From: Myxococcales bacterium
GTDB lineage: Bacteria > Myxococcota_A > Polyangia > Fen-1088
DNA: 35,070 nucleotides
Direction of reading: 5' to 3'
Assembly (NCBI GenBank): GCA_003142855.1
Contig: PLNW01000052.1
Location: forward strand, 1 to 35,070
The first letter of the stretch is position 1, and every line of letters begins with the position of its first letter. The translations under genes and the position numbers were made by a program. The notes under the pieces were generated by a model that had not been told where the DNA came from, searched no databases, and was given only the letters and a program-made list of their open reading frames with translations. Of this stretch, positions 1 to 7,957 are shown in pieces.

Positions 1-144
1 TCGGACGGCATCTCCGACCCGACGCAGCCGCGTTTCGATGCGGAATGTGCATCCGATGAAAGCGCGCCGGGCGCACCCCAAGCCGGCGTGTGGTTCCAGT
101 CGTACTTCGTCGACCTGGTCCGCAACGCCATCCCGCCACTGTAA
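1..144 (+). CDS. Glycoside hydrolase family 6 cellulase, C-terminal fragment (5' end outside window)
   Basis: Frame 1 is open from the first base and ends at the TAA at 142-144, giving the last 47 residues of a protein. The fragment has the hallmarks of the C-terminal end of GH6 endoglucanases/cellobiohydrolases: a GESDG-like SDG at the window edge, an RFD followed by a Cys (residues 12-17), and the terminal APQAG-WFQ-YFV-L-NA pattern (residues 24-43). GH6 enzymes cleave beta-1,4-glucan with inversion, normally outside the cell. The catalytic Asp residues lie upstream of the window, so activity cannot be judged here. It converges with the lipoprotein gene ending at 228 and belongs with the GH8 gene in a polysaccharide-degradation locus. 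The family call rests on pattern recognition of a short segment, but the pattern is distinctive. Confidence 0.82.
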   Translation, partial: SDGISDPTQPRFDAECASDESAPGAPQAGVWFQSYFVDLVRNAIPPL

Positions 145-193
145 CCAACGCGGGATTGTAGCAAGCGGGGCAGGCGTCTGGAGGGCTACTTGG

Positions 194-222
194 GCGCGGA
201 CTGGCGCGCTCGCCATCCGCGC
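194..222. terminator. Stem-loop between convergent genes, probable bidirectional terminator
   Basis: Arms 194-206 and 211-222 pair over 12 bp with one bulged C (201) around a 4-nt loop (207-210). It lies between the GH6 stop codon at 144 and the convergent lipoprotein stop codon at 228, where a bidirectional terminator would be expected. There is no T-run, so it would be a GC-only hairpin; terminator function is inferred from the position. Confidence 0.45.
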
Positions 223-227
223 GGCGC

Positions 228-1130
228 CTACTTGATGAATTCTACGTCGTCGACCCAGATCTCGAAATCGTTGGGTGAAGGGGTCGTGCCCACGTAGGTC
301 GCGGTCACTTCGATTGACATGGAGGTCAGGTGGCTGACGTCGATATTGGTGGCCGTGAACGGCTGTGTAGTGGAGTGAAAGCCTTTGTTGTATTGGTCCT
401 GACGGGTGTCAGCAAAAAAGACGTCAAATCGCTTCCAGGTGGTGTCGATCTGATAGGCGTCGCTCTGGTACTTGGGAAAATATGTGGAATCCATTCGGAA
501 CTTGACCAGGTAAGGACTGCAATTGAACTTGACATCATTGCTCAACACGCAGGAGGTGAAGGTCGGGTCAGTGCCGTCGGGCACGGGCAAGCCAGCAAAG
601 GTGGCCTCCCAATCGGTATAGGCATCGAGGATGATGACCTCTACCCTTGTAAGCGCGGTCGTCGCCCTGGCCCAGAACGAGATGCCCTGGTACTTGGATG
701 CGTCGTAGGTTCCCTTGTAGGCCTTACCACTAGGGCTTACCCCTGCGTCGAGATCCATTCTCGGCATGAAATCGGTGCCCAGGGCTGCACCCCAGACCCC
801 CCAGTTCGTGGCGTGGGTGTGGAACGAACCCGGCCCAGAACCGTTGGGATTTCCCGTGGTCAGGTCAATGGGATAGACATAGGGCTGATTCGGATCCAGG
901 GGCGGATCGAATTGCCCTGCTAGGCTCAGGTCCCCCCAGACGTGGAAGAGTCCCTGGCGGCCGTCGATGAGGGCAATGCTGTTGTTCGTCGTGAAGTCCG
1001 CTATCAAGTCAAAGACTAGTCCCCCGTCCAAGGCTGCGTCCAAGGACGCTCCCCCGTTGGTCTTGGAACTGGAACAAGCAAACAAAGCCATCGGCAGGGC
1101 CAATACAAACAGTGCGTGCCTGGTCGTCAT
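228..1130 (-). CDS. Secreted lipoprotein with carbohydrate-binding-like beta-sandwich domain
   Basis: This is a 300-residue protein if started at the ATG at 1130, which has an AGAGG Shine-Dalgarno about 9 nt upstream; an upstream in-frame start at 1163 would add 11 residues before the signal peptide and is less likely. The N-terminus is a lipoprotein signal (hydrophobic core residues 5-17, lipobox LFAC with Cys19), followed by a short Ser/Gly/Ala-rich tether. Residues about 40-300 look like a single jelly-roll domain, with a DASKYQGISFWAR segment (143-155) and a C-terminal IWVDDVEF strand (291-298). Matching features (DASAYTGVKF and IWVDDVQF) occur in the binding domain of the neighbouring GH8 protein, so I infer a surface-anchored polysaccharide-binding role. 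No catalytic motif is visible. It lies 57 nt downstream of the GH8 gene on the same strand, so the two could be co-transcribed. Confidence 0.75.
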   Translation of the reverse strand: MTTRHALFVLALPMALFACSSSKTNGGASLDAALDGGLVFDLIADFTTNNSIALIDGRQGLFHVWGDLSLAGQFDPPLDPNQPYVYPIDLTTGNPNGSGPGSFHTHATNWGVWGAALGTDFMPRMDLDAGVSPSGKAYKGTYDASKYQGISFWARATTALTRVEVIILDAYTDWEATFAGLPVPDGTDPTFTSCVLSNDVKFNCSPYLVKFRMDSTYFPKYQSDAYQIDTTWKRFDVFFADTRQDQYNKGFHSTTQPFTATNIDVSHLTSMSIEVTATYVGTTPSPNDFEIWVDDVEFIK

Positions 1131-1187
1131 TCCAAGACCTCTTTGGGGAAACTGGGGGAGCATTCGTGGGATTGTTGTGGAATCGGT

Positions 1188-3686
1188 CTAGTGCGGGAAG
1201 GCGCCGGTCATCATGAGAGCGGTAAGCAAACCAACCGTAGCATTGAAGTACGAGTAGGGGGTCTTGCCGGCTGCGTCCACTGGAGCCATGCTCCCGCGCG
1301 TGATGGTATCGAACACGGCCTGGTAGGCAGTATTGAGGAAAGCCTGGTTGCCAGTGGCCATCGCGCCCACTGCAGCCGTGCCAAGGATCGAGGCCGAGTT
1401 GGGCGCGGTGCCGCTCACTGGACCTCCACTCGGCGTGTACATATCTTGAATGTAGGCAATTCCGTTTGCGGCTGCAGCCGCGAAGAAGGCCGTGTTCTTG
1501 GTCGTATAGGTTTTGGCAGCGGCCGTGCCGTTGTAGCAGTAGTCCAAACCGATGCGCATCGGGATTCGGTGCGAGTCGTATTGGTAGTCACCGTCCGTCG
1601 CCGCGCCATTGCTGCCGGGGGTCGTGCAGGAACTGCTGCACCATGCAGGGATGAGGCCGTTGCTTCCGGAAATGGCACCATTGACGGCGGCGAGTGATGC
1701 GGTGGCGACTCCGGCCCAGTCGTGGCCGCTGTCCGCCGCAAGGAATGCCCTGTACATTGACGGAGCGAAGTATGAGGCGTTGGTGATCTGGCTGCTTGGG
1801 CTGGCGTAGTTGCTGCCGCCCTTGGGAAGCTTGGTGCCGGTGCCATCAATATCGTGGCTCCAGACATCTCCTATCATGGTCACCGCCGACGCATTGTAGG
1901 TTCCGCCCCAGAGTTTTCCGGCCATCAAGAGCGCATAGGCGGCATCTTCATCGGCGTCAGTGGCCGATCCTCCTCCCTGCGCGTTGCAAGGTGTACCAGA
2001 ACCACCGCCGCTGCCAAGGCACCAGGTCATGAGCGAGCCGGCCGTGGCATTTGCTTTCCATGTGCCGTAGACGCTGTCGAAGAGGGCCTGGTCGTTGAAC
2101 GCGACCGCAATCATCATGCCGTAGGCGATGCCCTCGGAGACCGTGTCGTTGGCGTTCTCGGGACGAATGACCTTGCCACTCTTGACGAAGGTGGCCTTCC
2201 ACTGGTTGTAAGCAGGCACCAGGTACTTGGCAGACGCGCTCGGCCCTTGGGGACTGATGCAGCTGCCCACGCCGACGCCGCTGGTCAGCGGGAAGCCCGT
2301 TCGCGTCTGCAGACCCGAATCATCCGTGGTGAACTGCACGTCGTCGACCCAGATGTCGTAGGTTCCGGGCGTCCCCACAGTTGGGAACCCCTTGGCGGAG
2401 TCGCCTGAATAGAACGAGAACTGGATGCCCATGGTATGCGCTGGGACGAACGCCGGCGCTTGACACTTGGGGCCCCCAGCAACACAAGCAGCGCCCGAAC
2501 TGGTGGCCGGCGCAGGAACCCAGCGAGAAACCAATTCTCCGAAGGGAATCGTAATCGTCTGGTAGGTGCTCGTGATGCCGCCCGGTATCCACGGATCGTT
2601 CAGTAGGAAACCACGATTGTTGTGAAGGCCGACGGGGACGTCATTGGCATTGCCCTCCGCACCGAGAAGCCCGCCCTGGGCCAAAGACATCGTCTCTTGG
2701 GTAAGCACCTCAAAGTAGACCGCGGGGGCGGTGCCACTGCCAGTCTTGATCTTGAACTTCACACCAGTGTAGGCGCTGGCGTCGTAGGGGTTGAAGGTCT
2801 GCCCAGTGGTGTCCTTGGGCAAGAAGCCCCCGCCAAAACCGGCGTAGTCCTGGCTTGTCCCAACGAAGCCGCTGCCCGTCGAATGCAGGGCGTACTTGTT
2901 ACAGGTACTGGCGTCCGGGGCAGCCGCCACGGCAATCGGACCACTGGTGTTGACTGCCGGGGTCTGTGCCTGCCCGCTCTTCACCGGGCTACTGGGCGAT
3001 CCTGGGTAGTACACGTACCACCAGCCCGACCTCTTAGGCGTCCCCTGCGCGATCATGTCGCCCTTGTCCGACTCGAAGTCAGAGATCACGTTTGGACCAG
3101 CGGCGCAGGCGCCACTGGCGCCGCCAGGGCTGCCAGTCGTGCCGCCCGTGGTCGTGCCGCCGCTGGCTGTGGTCGTGCCGCCAGGGCTGCCAGTCGTGCC
3201 GCCGGTCTTTACACCGCCGGTGTTACCAGTCGTGCCGCCGGGGTTGCCGGTGTTGCCAGCGGGGTTGCTGGTTATTCCGCCGGGGTTGCCGGTGTTGCCG
3301 CCGGGGTTGCCGGTGTTGCCGCCAGGGTTGCCGGTGTTGCCGGCTGGGTTGCTCGTCGTGCCGCCGGGGTTGCCGGCTGGGTTGCCAGTGTTGCCGCCGG
3401 GGTTGCCGGTATTGCCGGCTGGGTTGCTGGTTATGCCGCCGGGGTTGCCGGTGTTGCCGGCTGGGTTGCTGGTTATGCCGCCGGGGTTGCCGGTGTTGCC
3501 GGCTGGGTTGCCGGCTGGGTTGCTCGTCGTCCCGCCTTGCGGCTGAGCCGTCGTCCCGCCGCTCGGCGAGCCACCGGTGTTGGTTGAACCTCCACTGCCG
3601 CCGCTACCCGCCGGCGAGCAGGCCAAGGTGGACATGACAAGCCCCAGTGACAAGGGGATGAGCAGAGAGAGTGATGAGCGGTGCAT
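1188..3686 (-). CDS. Lipid-anchored GH8 endoglucanase with N-terminal binding domain and repeat linker
   Basis: This 832-residue protein starts at the ATG at 3686, with AAGGAG 8 nt upstream at 3695-3700. Residues 1-22 form a lipoprotein signal ending in the lipobox LAC (Cys23). Residues about 25-190 are a Gly/Asn/Thr/Pro linker built from 14-residue repeats. Residues about 198-455 are a jelly-roll domain (DFESDKGD at 203-210, IWVDDVQF at 445-452). Residues about 465-832 are a GH8 catalytic (alpha/alpha)6 domain: VSEGIAYGM (516-524) carries the expected acid Glu518, and ATDADEDAAYAL (575-586) carries the conserved Asp cluster. GH8 enzymes hydrolyse beta-1,4-glucans (cellulose, lichenan, xylan or chitosan depending on subfamily), with inversion. 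Tethering to a membrane suggests cell-surface cellulose or hemicellulose digestion. The exact substrate is not decidable here; a bacterial cellulose synthase-associated GH8 is unlikely because no bcs genes are nearby. Confidence 0.88.
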   Translation of the reverse strand: MHRSSLSLLIPLSLGLVMSTLACSPAGSGGSGGSTNTGGSPSGGTTAQPQGGTTSNPAGNPAGNTGNPGGITSNPAGNTGNPGGITSNPAGNTGNPGGNTGNPAGNPGGTTSNPAGNTGNPGGNTGNPGGNTGNPGGITSNPAGNTGNPGGTTGNTGGVKTGGTTGSPGGTTTASGGTTTGGTTGSPGGASGACAAGPNVISDFESDKGDMIAQGTPKRSGWWYVYYPGSPSSPVKSGQAQTPAVNTSGPIAVAAAPDASTCNKYALHSTGSGFVGTSQDYAGFGGGFLPKDTTGQTFNPYDASAYTGVKFKIKTGSGTAPAVYFEVLTQETMSLAQGGLLGAEGNANDVPVGLHNNRGFLLNDPWIPGGITSTYQTITIPFGELVSRWVPAPATSSGAACVAGGPKCQAPAFVPAHTMGIQFSFYSGDSAKGFPTVGTPGTYDIWVDDVQFTTDDSGLQTRTGFPLTSGVGVGSCISPQGPSASAKYLVPAYNQWKATFVKSGKVIRPENANDTVSEGIAYGMMIAVAFNDQALFDSVYGTWKANATAGSLMTWCLGSGGGSGTPCNAQGGGSATDADEDAAYALLMAGKLWGGTYNASAVTMIGDVWSHDIDGTGTKLPKGGSNYASPSSQITNASYFAPSMYRAFLAADSGHDWAGVATASLAAVNGAISGSNGLIPAWCSSSCTTPGSNGAATDGDYQYDSHRIPMRIGLDYCYNGTAAAKTYTTKNTAFFAAAAANGIAYIQDMYTPSGGPVSGTAPNSASILGTAAVGAMATGNQAFLNTAYQAVFDTITRGSMAPVDAAGKTPYSYFNATVGLLTALMMTGAFPH
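3117..3539. repeat. Tandem repeat encoding the GH8 linker (42-nt unit)
   Basis: The stretch is built from a degenerate 42-nt unit, on the minus strand encoding ITSNPAGNTGNPGG, with 9- to 21-nt sub-repeats of NTGNPGG and TTSNPAG. It covers protein residues about 50-190 of the GH8 lipoprotein. All units are multiples of three, so copy-number changes keep the frame. The role is a flexible spacer lifting the binding and catalytic domains away from the membrane anchor. Units between about 3240 and 3540 are nearly identical, which suggests recent slippage or recombination. Confidence 0.85.
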
Positions 3687-3918
3687 GCGGATTTCTCCTT
3701 CCGGCGATAGGGGACAGAAACGCTTGTTGATTGTGCTGTGCGGTCGATCTGGAATGCGAGCTTGTGCATGTGCAGCTAGCACAGACACTCCCCCACATCC
3801 ACAAGGAGCTAACAGTTACCACGTAATGAAGGGGAAAATGAACCGTCTAGGTTCGGCGGCGCATCTCCAGAACTCGCTGCGTTATCCCACTGAAGCATTC
3901 ACCCGTGAATACACGAAA

Positions 3919-3952
3919 CCTGGAACCAGGGCCAGCGGACCCTGGATATAGA
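3919..3952 (+). promoter_or_regulatory. Candidate operator/promoter upstream of the glycosyltransferase-oleAB group
   Basis: In the 299-nt divergent gap between the GH8 gene and the glycosyltransferase there is a nested set of half-sites: CCTGG (3919-3923), AA, CCAGG (3926-3930, extended to CCAGGG by 3931), 8 nt, then CCCTGG (3940-3945). It forms two overlapping inverted repeats. A TATAGA -10-like hexamer follows at 3947-3952, about 34 nt before the GTG start. No convincing -35 is visible. The rest of the gap (3701-3918 and 3953-3985) shows nothing I recognise. Confidence 0.3.
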
Positions 3953-3985
3953 GTACATTCCCGAGGAGCCCGCCATAGAAGATGA

Positions 3986-5941
3986 GTGAACAGTGCGTCG
4001 CGAGGATGCCGGCCCACAGCGCGCCCAGCCAGCAAGCCTTCCAATCGCTCGGGACGCGTCGAGTTGCTGGCCTTGATCCAGCCAGCGCGTCCCAGCGTCG
4101 GTAGCACCGCCGTGACCGCTCTTCTCGTCGTCGTGCTGGCTCTCGCCCTTCGCGTTGGCTGGATTCTTTTCGTGCCGACCAAGCCCGTCGGTGACTTCGC
4201 GATGTACGTCGAATCAGCGGCCCACCTGATCAAGTTTGGCTCCTTCGACTCGGAGTACATCTTCATGCCCGGGTACGTGTTCCTGCTCGCTGTCGTGCAG
4301 GCGCTGGGCGGGGGATGGCTGGCGTGCAAGCTCGTGGGCGCAGTGGCGGGCAGCCTGGCTGCGGGCGCGGTCTACGGCATCGCACGCCGCTTGTGGGAAA
4401 GCCGGGCTGCGGCGCTAGTGGCCGGGATGCTGTGCGCGCTGTGGCCAGCCGGCGTGGCTGTGTCCAGCGTGACCGGCACGGACATGCCGGCAGCCGCGCT
4501 CGTCAGCCTCGGCTGCTACTTCCTGCTGCGCTACTTGCCGACGCGACCCCGACTGGCTGCAGTGCTTTTTGGCGTGTTCATGGGACTGGCCACCTATATC
4601 CGGGCCATCGCCCTGCCCCTGTGCGCGCTGGCAGTCTTCTGCTTTCGCGCCTCGGGGCTTGGCTGGAAGGCGGCTTTGCGAAACACCGCCATTTCTTGCG
4701 CGGTGGCCGCGCTGCTGCTCTCGCCCTGGGCCTTGCGCAACCGACTCCGCTACGGCGAAACCTTCATCGGTGACAGCCACGGCGGCATCACAACTCTGAT
4801 GGGCGCCAACCCCAACAGCGACGGTCACTACTCGCGTTCCCTGAACCGGATCTTCCACGAAGTGACCGGCTACACGGTACTGGCCGAGCCACACCGTGAA
4901 ACCGATCGCGCGGCCCTGTCCATGGCCCGACCCTGGTTGCGCTTCGATCCCGCTTTCACCCTCGGCCTCTTTGTTGCCAGGGCCGAGCAGCTGCTGGTTC
5001 ACGAACGCGCCCTGCTCTACTGGCCGCTCTTCCGCGCCGGTGTCCTGCCCGAGCCGGCGCTCGGCGTGGCCAGGCGCTGGCGCTCGACCATCGAGCCTGT
5101 CGTGGACGCTTTCTGGCTGGCAACTGTGGCAGCCGCGCTGGCTGGCCTCGGCGTAGCGCTGGTTCGCCGTCGCTGGCTGGTCCTGACCCTGCTGCCGTTC
5201 ATGGTCGTGCTGGCCGGCATGTACATCGTCATCTTCGCGGACCCGCGCTACCGCCTGCCCATCACATTGTTGCTGTTTCCTTTCGCCGCGGGTGGGCTGG
5301 TGTGGCTGGCCCAGACGGTGAGAGACGTCCTTCGCGAGCGCCGCGTGTCTCGGGCGGTGCGCTGGGAAGCCGGCCTTTCTTTGGGACTGATCGTCGCCAC
5401 CTTTGTCGGCGCTCCGACGCTGGCCTGGGCCAGCGGCAAGTTGCGCGAGCACCACCGCTGGGCTGTGCAGATCTGTCATGTGGATGGGCAGGCGCGCGCG
5501 TGTTCCTGGCGCAGGACCGGCCCGCGCGACGACGACACTCCCGGCGTGCGTGGCGTGTGGAACGGCGTGGGCCTGGCCATTCCGGTGGCCGCGCCCGATC
5601 GGGCGAAGCAGATGGCCGCTGAAACGGAGCTGGACCTGGCTCCCGGCGACTACGCCATCGAGGCGTCGCTCGACCTCGCGCCGCTGGACGCATTGACGAC
5701 CATTTCGGCAGGTGAATTCAGCGTGCAGGTCGGCGCCGAGTCCAATGCGACGGTCTCGCTGGCCTCGGTCGCGCAAGCCACGCGAGAATCCAGCCCGTTG
5801 CCCTTGCGAATCGAGGCCCATCACAGCGGCGGCAAACTGCTTGTGCGGGTGCGCATCTCGATTCCGCCTGGCCAGCCGTCCGCGGCGTTGCCCGGCCGGC
5901 TGTGGGTCAACGAAATTGCGGTTGCGCTACTGCCACACTAG
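3986..5941 (+). CDS. GT-C (PMT/ArnT, GT39/GT83-like) membrane glycosyltransferase
   Basis: This is a 651-residue polytopic membrane protein. A 40-residue cytoplasmic Arg/Ser/Pro-rich N-terminus precedes the first membrane helix (about 42-63). The first outer loop contains the GDFAMY acidic motif just after it, at the place where GT-C enzymes keep their catalytic or metal-binding Asp. About ten further hydrophobic helices run to about residue 490, and the last 150 residues or so are a soluble, probably periplasmic, domain. GT-C enzymes transfer a sugar from a polyprenyl-phosphate donor to protein, lipid A or another glycan; donor and acceptor are not predictable here. The GTG at 3986 gives the full first loop but has no close Shine-Dalgarno; a GTG further in is possible. 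The gene ends 36 nt before oleA, suggesting co-transcription. Confidence 0.72.
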   Translation: MNSASRGCRPTARPASKPSNRSGRVELLALIQPARPSVGSTAVTALLVVVLALALRVGWILFVPTKPVGDFAMYVESAAHLIKFGSFDSEYIFMPGYVFLLAVVQALGGGWLACKLVGAVAGSLAAGAVYGIARRLWESRAAALVAGMLCALWPAGVAVSSVTGTDMPAAALVSLGCYFLLRYLPTRPRLAAVLFGVFMGLATYIRAIALPLCALAVFCFRASGLGWKAALRNTAISCAVAALLLSPWALRNRLRYGETFIGDSHGGITTLMGANPNSDGHYSRSLNRIFHEVTGYTVLAEPHRETDRAALSMARPWLRFDPAFTLGLFVARAEQLLVHERALLYWPLFRAGVLPEPALGVARRWRSTIEPVVDAFWLATVAAALAGLGVALVRRRWLVLTLLPFMVVLAGMYIVIFADPRYRLPITLLLFPFAAGGLVWLAQTVRDVLRERRVSRAVRWEAGLSLGLIVATFVGAPTLAWASGKLREHHRWAVQICHVDGQARACSWRRTGPRDDDTPGVRGVWNGVGLAIPVAAPDRAKQMAAETELDLAPGDYAIEASLDLAPLDALTTISAGEFSVQVGAESNATVSLASVAQATRESSPLPLRIEAHHSGGKLLVRVRISIPPGQPSAALPGRLWVNEIAVALLPH

Positions 5942-5977
5942 TCAATCGCCGATAATCCGCTAGAACTGCCAGCCCGT

Positions 5978-6994
5978 ATGAAGTTCGACAATGTCTCAAT
6001 CGTCGGCGTGGCGCATGTGGATGCCCCACACCGCATCCCATCCGAGGATCTGGATGCGCGCATGGCCGAGACCTACCGTCGGCTGGGCATGCCGGCGCGG
6101 CTTTTGGAAAGCCTGACCGGCGTGAAAGCCCGCCGCTTCTGGGATGTGCAGACCAAGCCCAGCGACGCGGCCACGCTGGCGGGACGCAAGGTCTTGGCCG
6201 ACGTGGGCGTGGATCCGGCGCGCATCGGGGCGCTCATCAACACCTCGGTGTGCCGCGACTACGTCGAGCCGTCGGTCGCGTGCTTCGTGCACGCCAATCT
6301 GGGTCTGCCCGAAACTTGCCTCAACTTCGACATCGCCAACGCTTGCCTGGGCTTCATCGACGGCATGCACTTGGTCGGCAACTTGATCGAGCGCGGCCAG
6401 ATCGACTTTGGCCTGGTCGTCGACGGGGAAAGCAGTCGCACCGTGGTCGAGGCCACGCTGGCACGCCTGAGCCAAGACAGTTGCGACGCGCAGATGCTGC
6501 GCGACCAGCTCGCCACGTTGACTGTGGGGTCGGGCGCGGCTGCCATGATCCTGGCGCACACGCGCCTGGCGCCCGGCGGGCATCGCTTCCACGGCGGGAC
6601 CAGTTTGGCCGCGACCCAACACAATCAGCTCTGCCGGGGCCAGCTCGACGTCGGGATCACCGACACGCGCAGCCTGTTGCTCCACGGCGTGGGGCTGGCG
6701 CAAAGGACCTGGGCGCAGGCGCAAAAGGATCTGGGCTGGAGCGCAGAATCCGTCGATCTATTTGCCTTGCACCAGGTGAGCGAGCTGCACACGCAGGAGC
6801 TGGCCCGCGCGGTCGGCTTCGATCTGGCAAAGGCATTTCTTATCTACCCCGAGCTGGGCAACGTGGGTCCGGCCTCGGTGCCCATGGTCCTGTCCAAGGC
6901 CGTGGAGGCCGAGCGCGTGTCGCCAGGCGACCACGTCGTTCTGGGCGGCATTGGCAGCGGGCTGAACTGCACGGTGGCGGGCGTGACCTGGTAG
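5978..6994 (+). CDS. oleA: OleA: acyl-CoA/acyl-CoA head-to-head condensing thiolase
   Basis: This 338-residue KAS III/thiolase-fold enzyme is expected to join two fatty acyl-CoAs by non-decarboxylative Claisen condensation into a 2-alkyl-3-ketoalkanoic acid, the first step of long-chain olefin synthesis. The nucleophile is Cys123 in NACLGF, with His265 in LHQVS, Asn295 in LGNVGPAS and Glu97 in YVEPSV. All four sit at a constant offset of 20 from the residues I know for Xanthomonas campestris OleA (Cys143, His285, Asn315, Glu117), which separates it from ordinary FabH. The ATG at 5978 gives the usual family length. No clear Shine-Dalgarno is present, so translation may be coupled to the upstream gene. 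The next gene, oleB, starts 7 nt after the stop codon. oleC and oleD are not in this window. Confidence 0.88.
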   Translation: MKFDNVSIVGVAHVDAPHRIPSEDLDARMAETYRRLGMPARLLESLTGVKARRFWDVQTKPSDAATLAGRKVLADVGVDPARIGALINTSVCRDYVEPSVACFVHANLGLPETCLNFDIANACLGFIDGMHLVGNLIERGQIDFGLVVDGESSRTVVEATLARLSQDSCDAQMLRDQLATLTVGSGAAAMILAHTRLAPGGHRFHGGTSLAATQHNQLCRGQLDVGITDTRSLLLHGVGLAQRTWAQAQKDLGWSAESVDLFALHQVSELHTQELARAVGFDLAKAFLIYPELGNVGPASVPMVLSKAVEAERVSPGDHVVLGGIGSGLNCTVAGVTW

Positions 6995-7001
6995 TGCGAC
7001 G

Positions 7002-7901
7002 GTGACGGATCGCTCGCGCATTCCGCGGTCGCTGTATCCCTTCGCCGACCATTTTTTCGATCGCAACGGGCTGCGCCTGCACTTTCTCGACGAGGGCCAG
7101 GGCGAGCCGGTGGTCATGTTGCACGGCAACCCCACCTGGTCGTTTCATTTTCGCGGGCTGGTGTTGGCCTTGCGCGATCGCTTTCGCGTGGTGGTGCCTG
7201 ACCACATGGGCATGGGGCTGTCGGACAAGCCTGGCGATGACCGGTACCACTACTGCCTGCAAAGCCGCGCCGACGATCTGACGGCGCTGCTCGACCACCT
7301 GGGTCTGCTCCGTGGCGTGACCCTGATCATGCACGACTGGGGAGCGATGATCGGCATGGCCTGGGCCGTGCGCTTTCCCGAACGCGTCGCTCGCCTGGTG
7401 GTGCTCAACGGCGCGGCCTTTCACGTGCCGGCCGACGCGCATGTGCCCGTGGCGTTGCACCTGGTGCGCAACCGCGCGCTGGGAGCGCTCGCTTTGCGCA
7501 GCTCGGACTTCTTCATTCGCACAGCCGCGCGCACCTGCTGCACGCGCCGCCCGCTGCCAGCCCAGGTGCTCGATGCCTATCTGGCGCCCTATGCAAGCTG
7601 GGCCGACCGCATCGCGCTGCTACGTTTTCCACAGGACGTGCCGCTGGTGCCGTCAGATCCGTCCTACGGCCTGGTGAGCACGATCGAGGCTGGTCTCGCC
7701 CAATTTCGGCAGACCCCGGCCCTCACTTGCTGGGGCGAGCGCGACGTGGTTTTTCCGCCGCGCGTGCTGGACATCTGGCGCGAGCACTGGCCGCACGCCG
7801 AAGTCCACCGCTTCCCCGACTGCGGCCATTGGGTCCTGGAAGACGCGCCCGACGAGATCGCCGCCCGCGTGCGCGCGTTCCTGGCCGACCGTCCACGCTG
7901 A
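7002..7901 (+). CDS. oleB: OleB: beta-lactone decarboxylase (haloalkane dehalogenase fold)
   Basis: This 299-residue alpha/beta-hydrolase has HGNPTWSF (41-48, oxyanion region), a nucleophile Asp112 in MHDWGA instead of the usual Ser, acid Asp248 in GERDVVF and His276 in CGHWVLED. That is the haloalkane-dehalogenase arrangement used by OleB. In the pathway OleB removes CO2 from the cis-beta-lactone made by OleC, giving a cis-olefin. The GTG start lies 7 nt after oleA, so the two genes form a tight pair. Some myxobacterial and planctomycete relatives carry OleB fused to OleC; here OleB is free-standing and no OleC-like AMP-ligase follows. A true haloalkane dehalogenase is the alternative, but the pairing with OleA makes OleB the better call. 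Confidence 0.83.
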   Translation: MTDRSRIPRSLYPFADHFFDRNGLRLHFLDEGQGEPVVMLHGNPTWSFHFRGLVLALRDRFRVVVPDHMGMGLSDKPGDDRYHYCLQSRADDLTALLDHLGLLRGVTLIMHDWGAMIGMAWAVRFPERVARLVVLNGAAFHVPADAHVPVALHLVRNRALGALALRSSDFFIRTAARTCCTRRPLPAQVLDAYLAPYASWADRIALLRFPQDVPLVPSDPSYGLVSTIEAGLAQFRQTPALTCWGERDVVFPPRVLDIWREHWPHAEVHRFPDCGHWVLEDAPDEIAARVRAFLADRPR

Positions 7902-7957
7902 CAGAAGGCGAAGCCAGCGCTGGACGCCACGCGCGCCACTACGCAGTCGCTGTCCCT

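Noticed and set aside
3117..3539. Possible CRISPR or satellite array
   Set aside because: Units are contiguous, contain no unique spacers and encode the GH8 linker in frame.
2622..3587. Plus-strand frame rich in AGVAG repeats
   Set aside because: Complement of the GH8 linker repeat; no independent coding signal.
4415..5824. 469-codon minus-strand frame inside the glycosyltransferase
   Set aside because: Low-complexity Gln/Gly/His/Arg composition, no domain; shadow of the GT-C gene.
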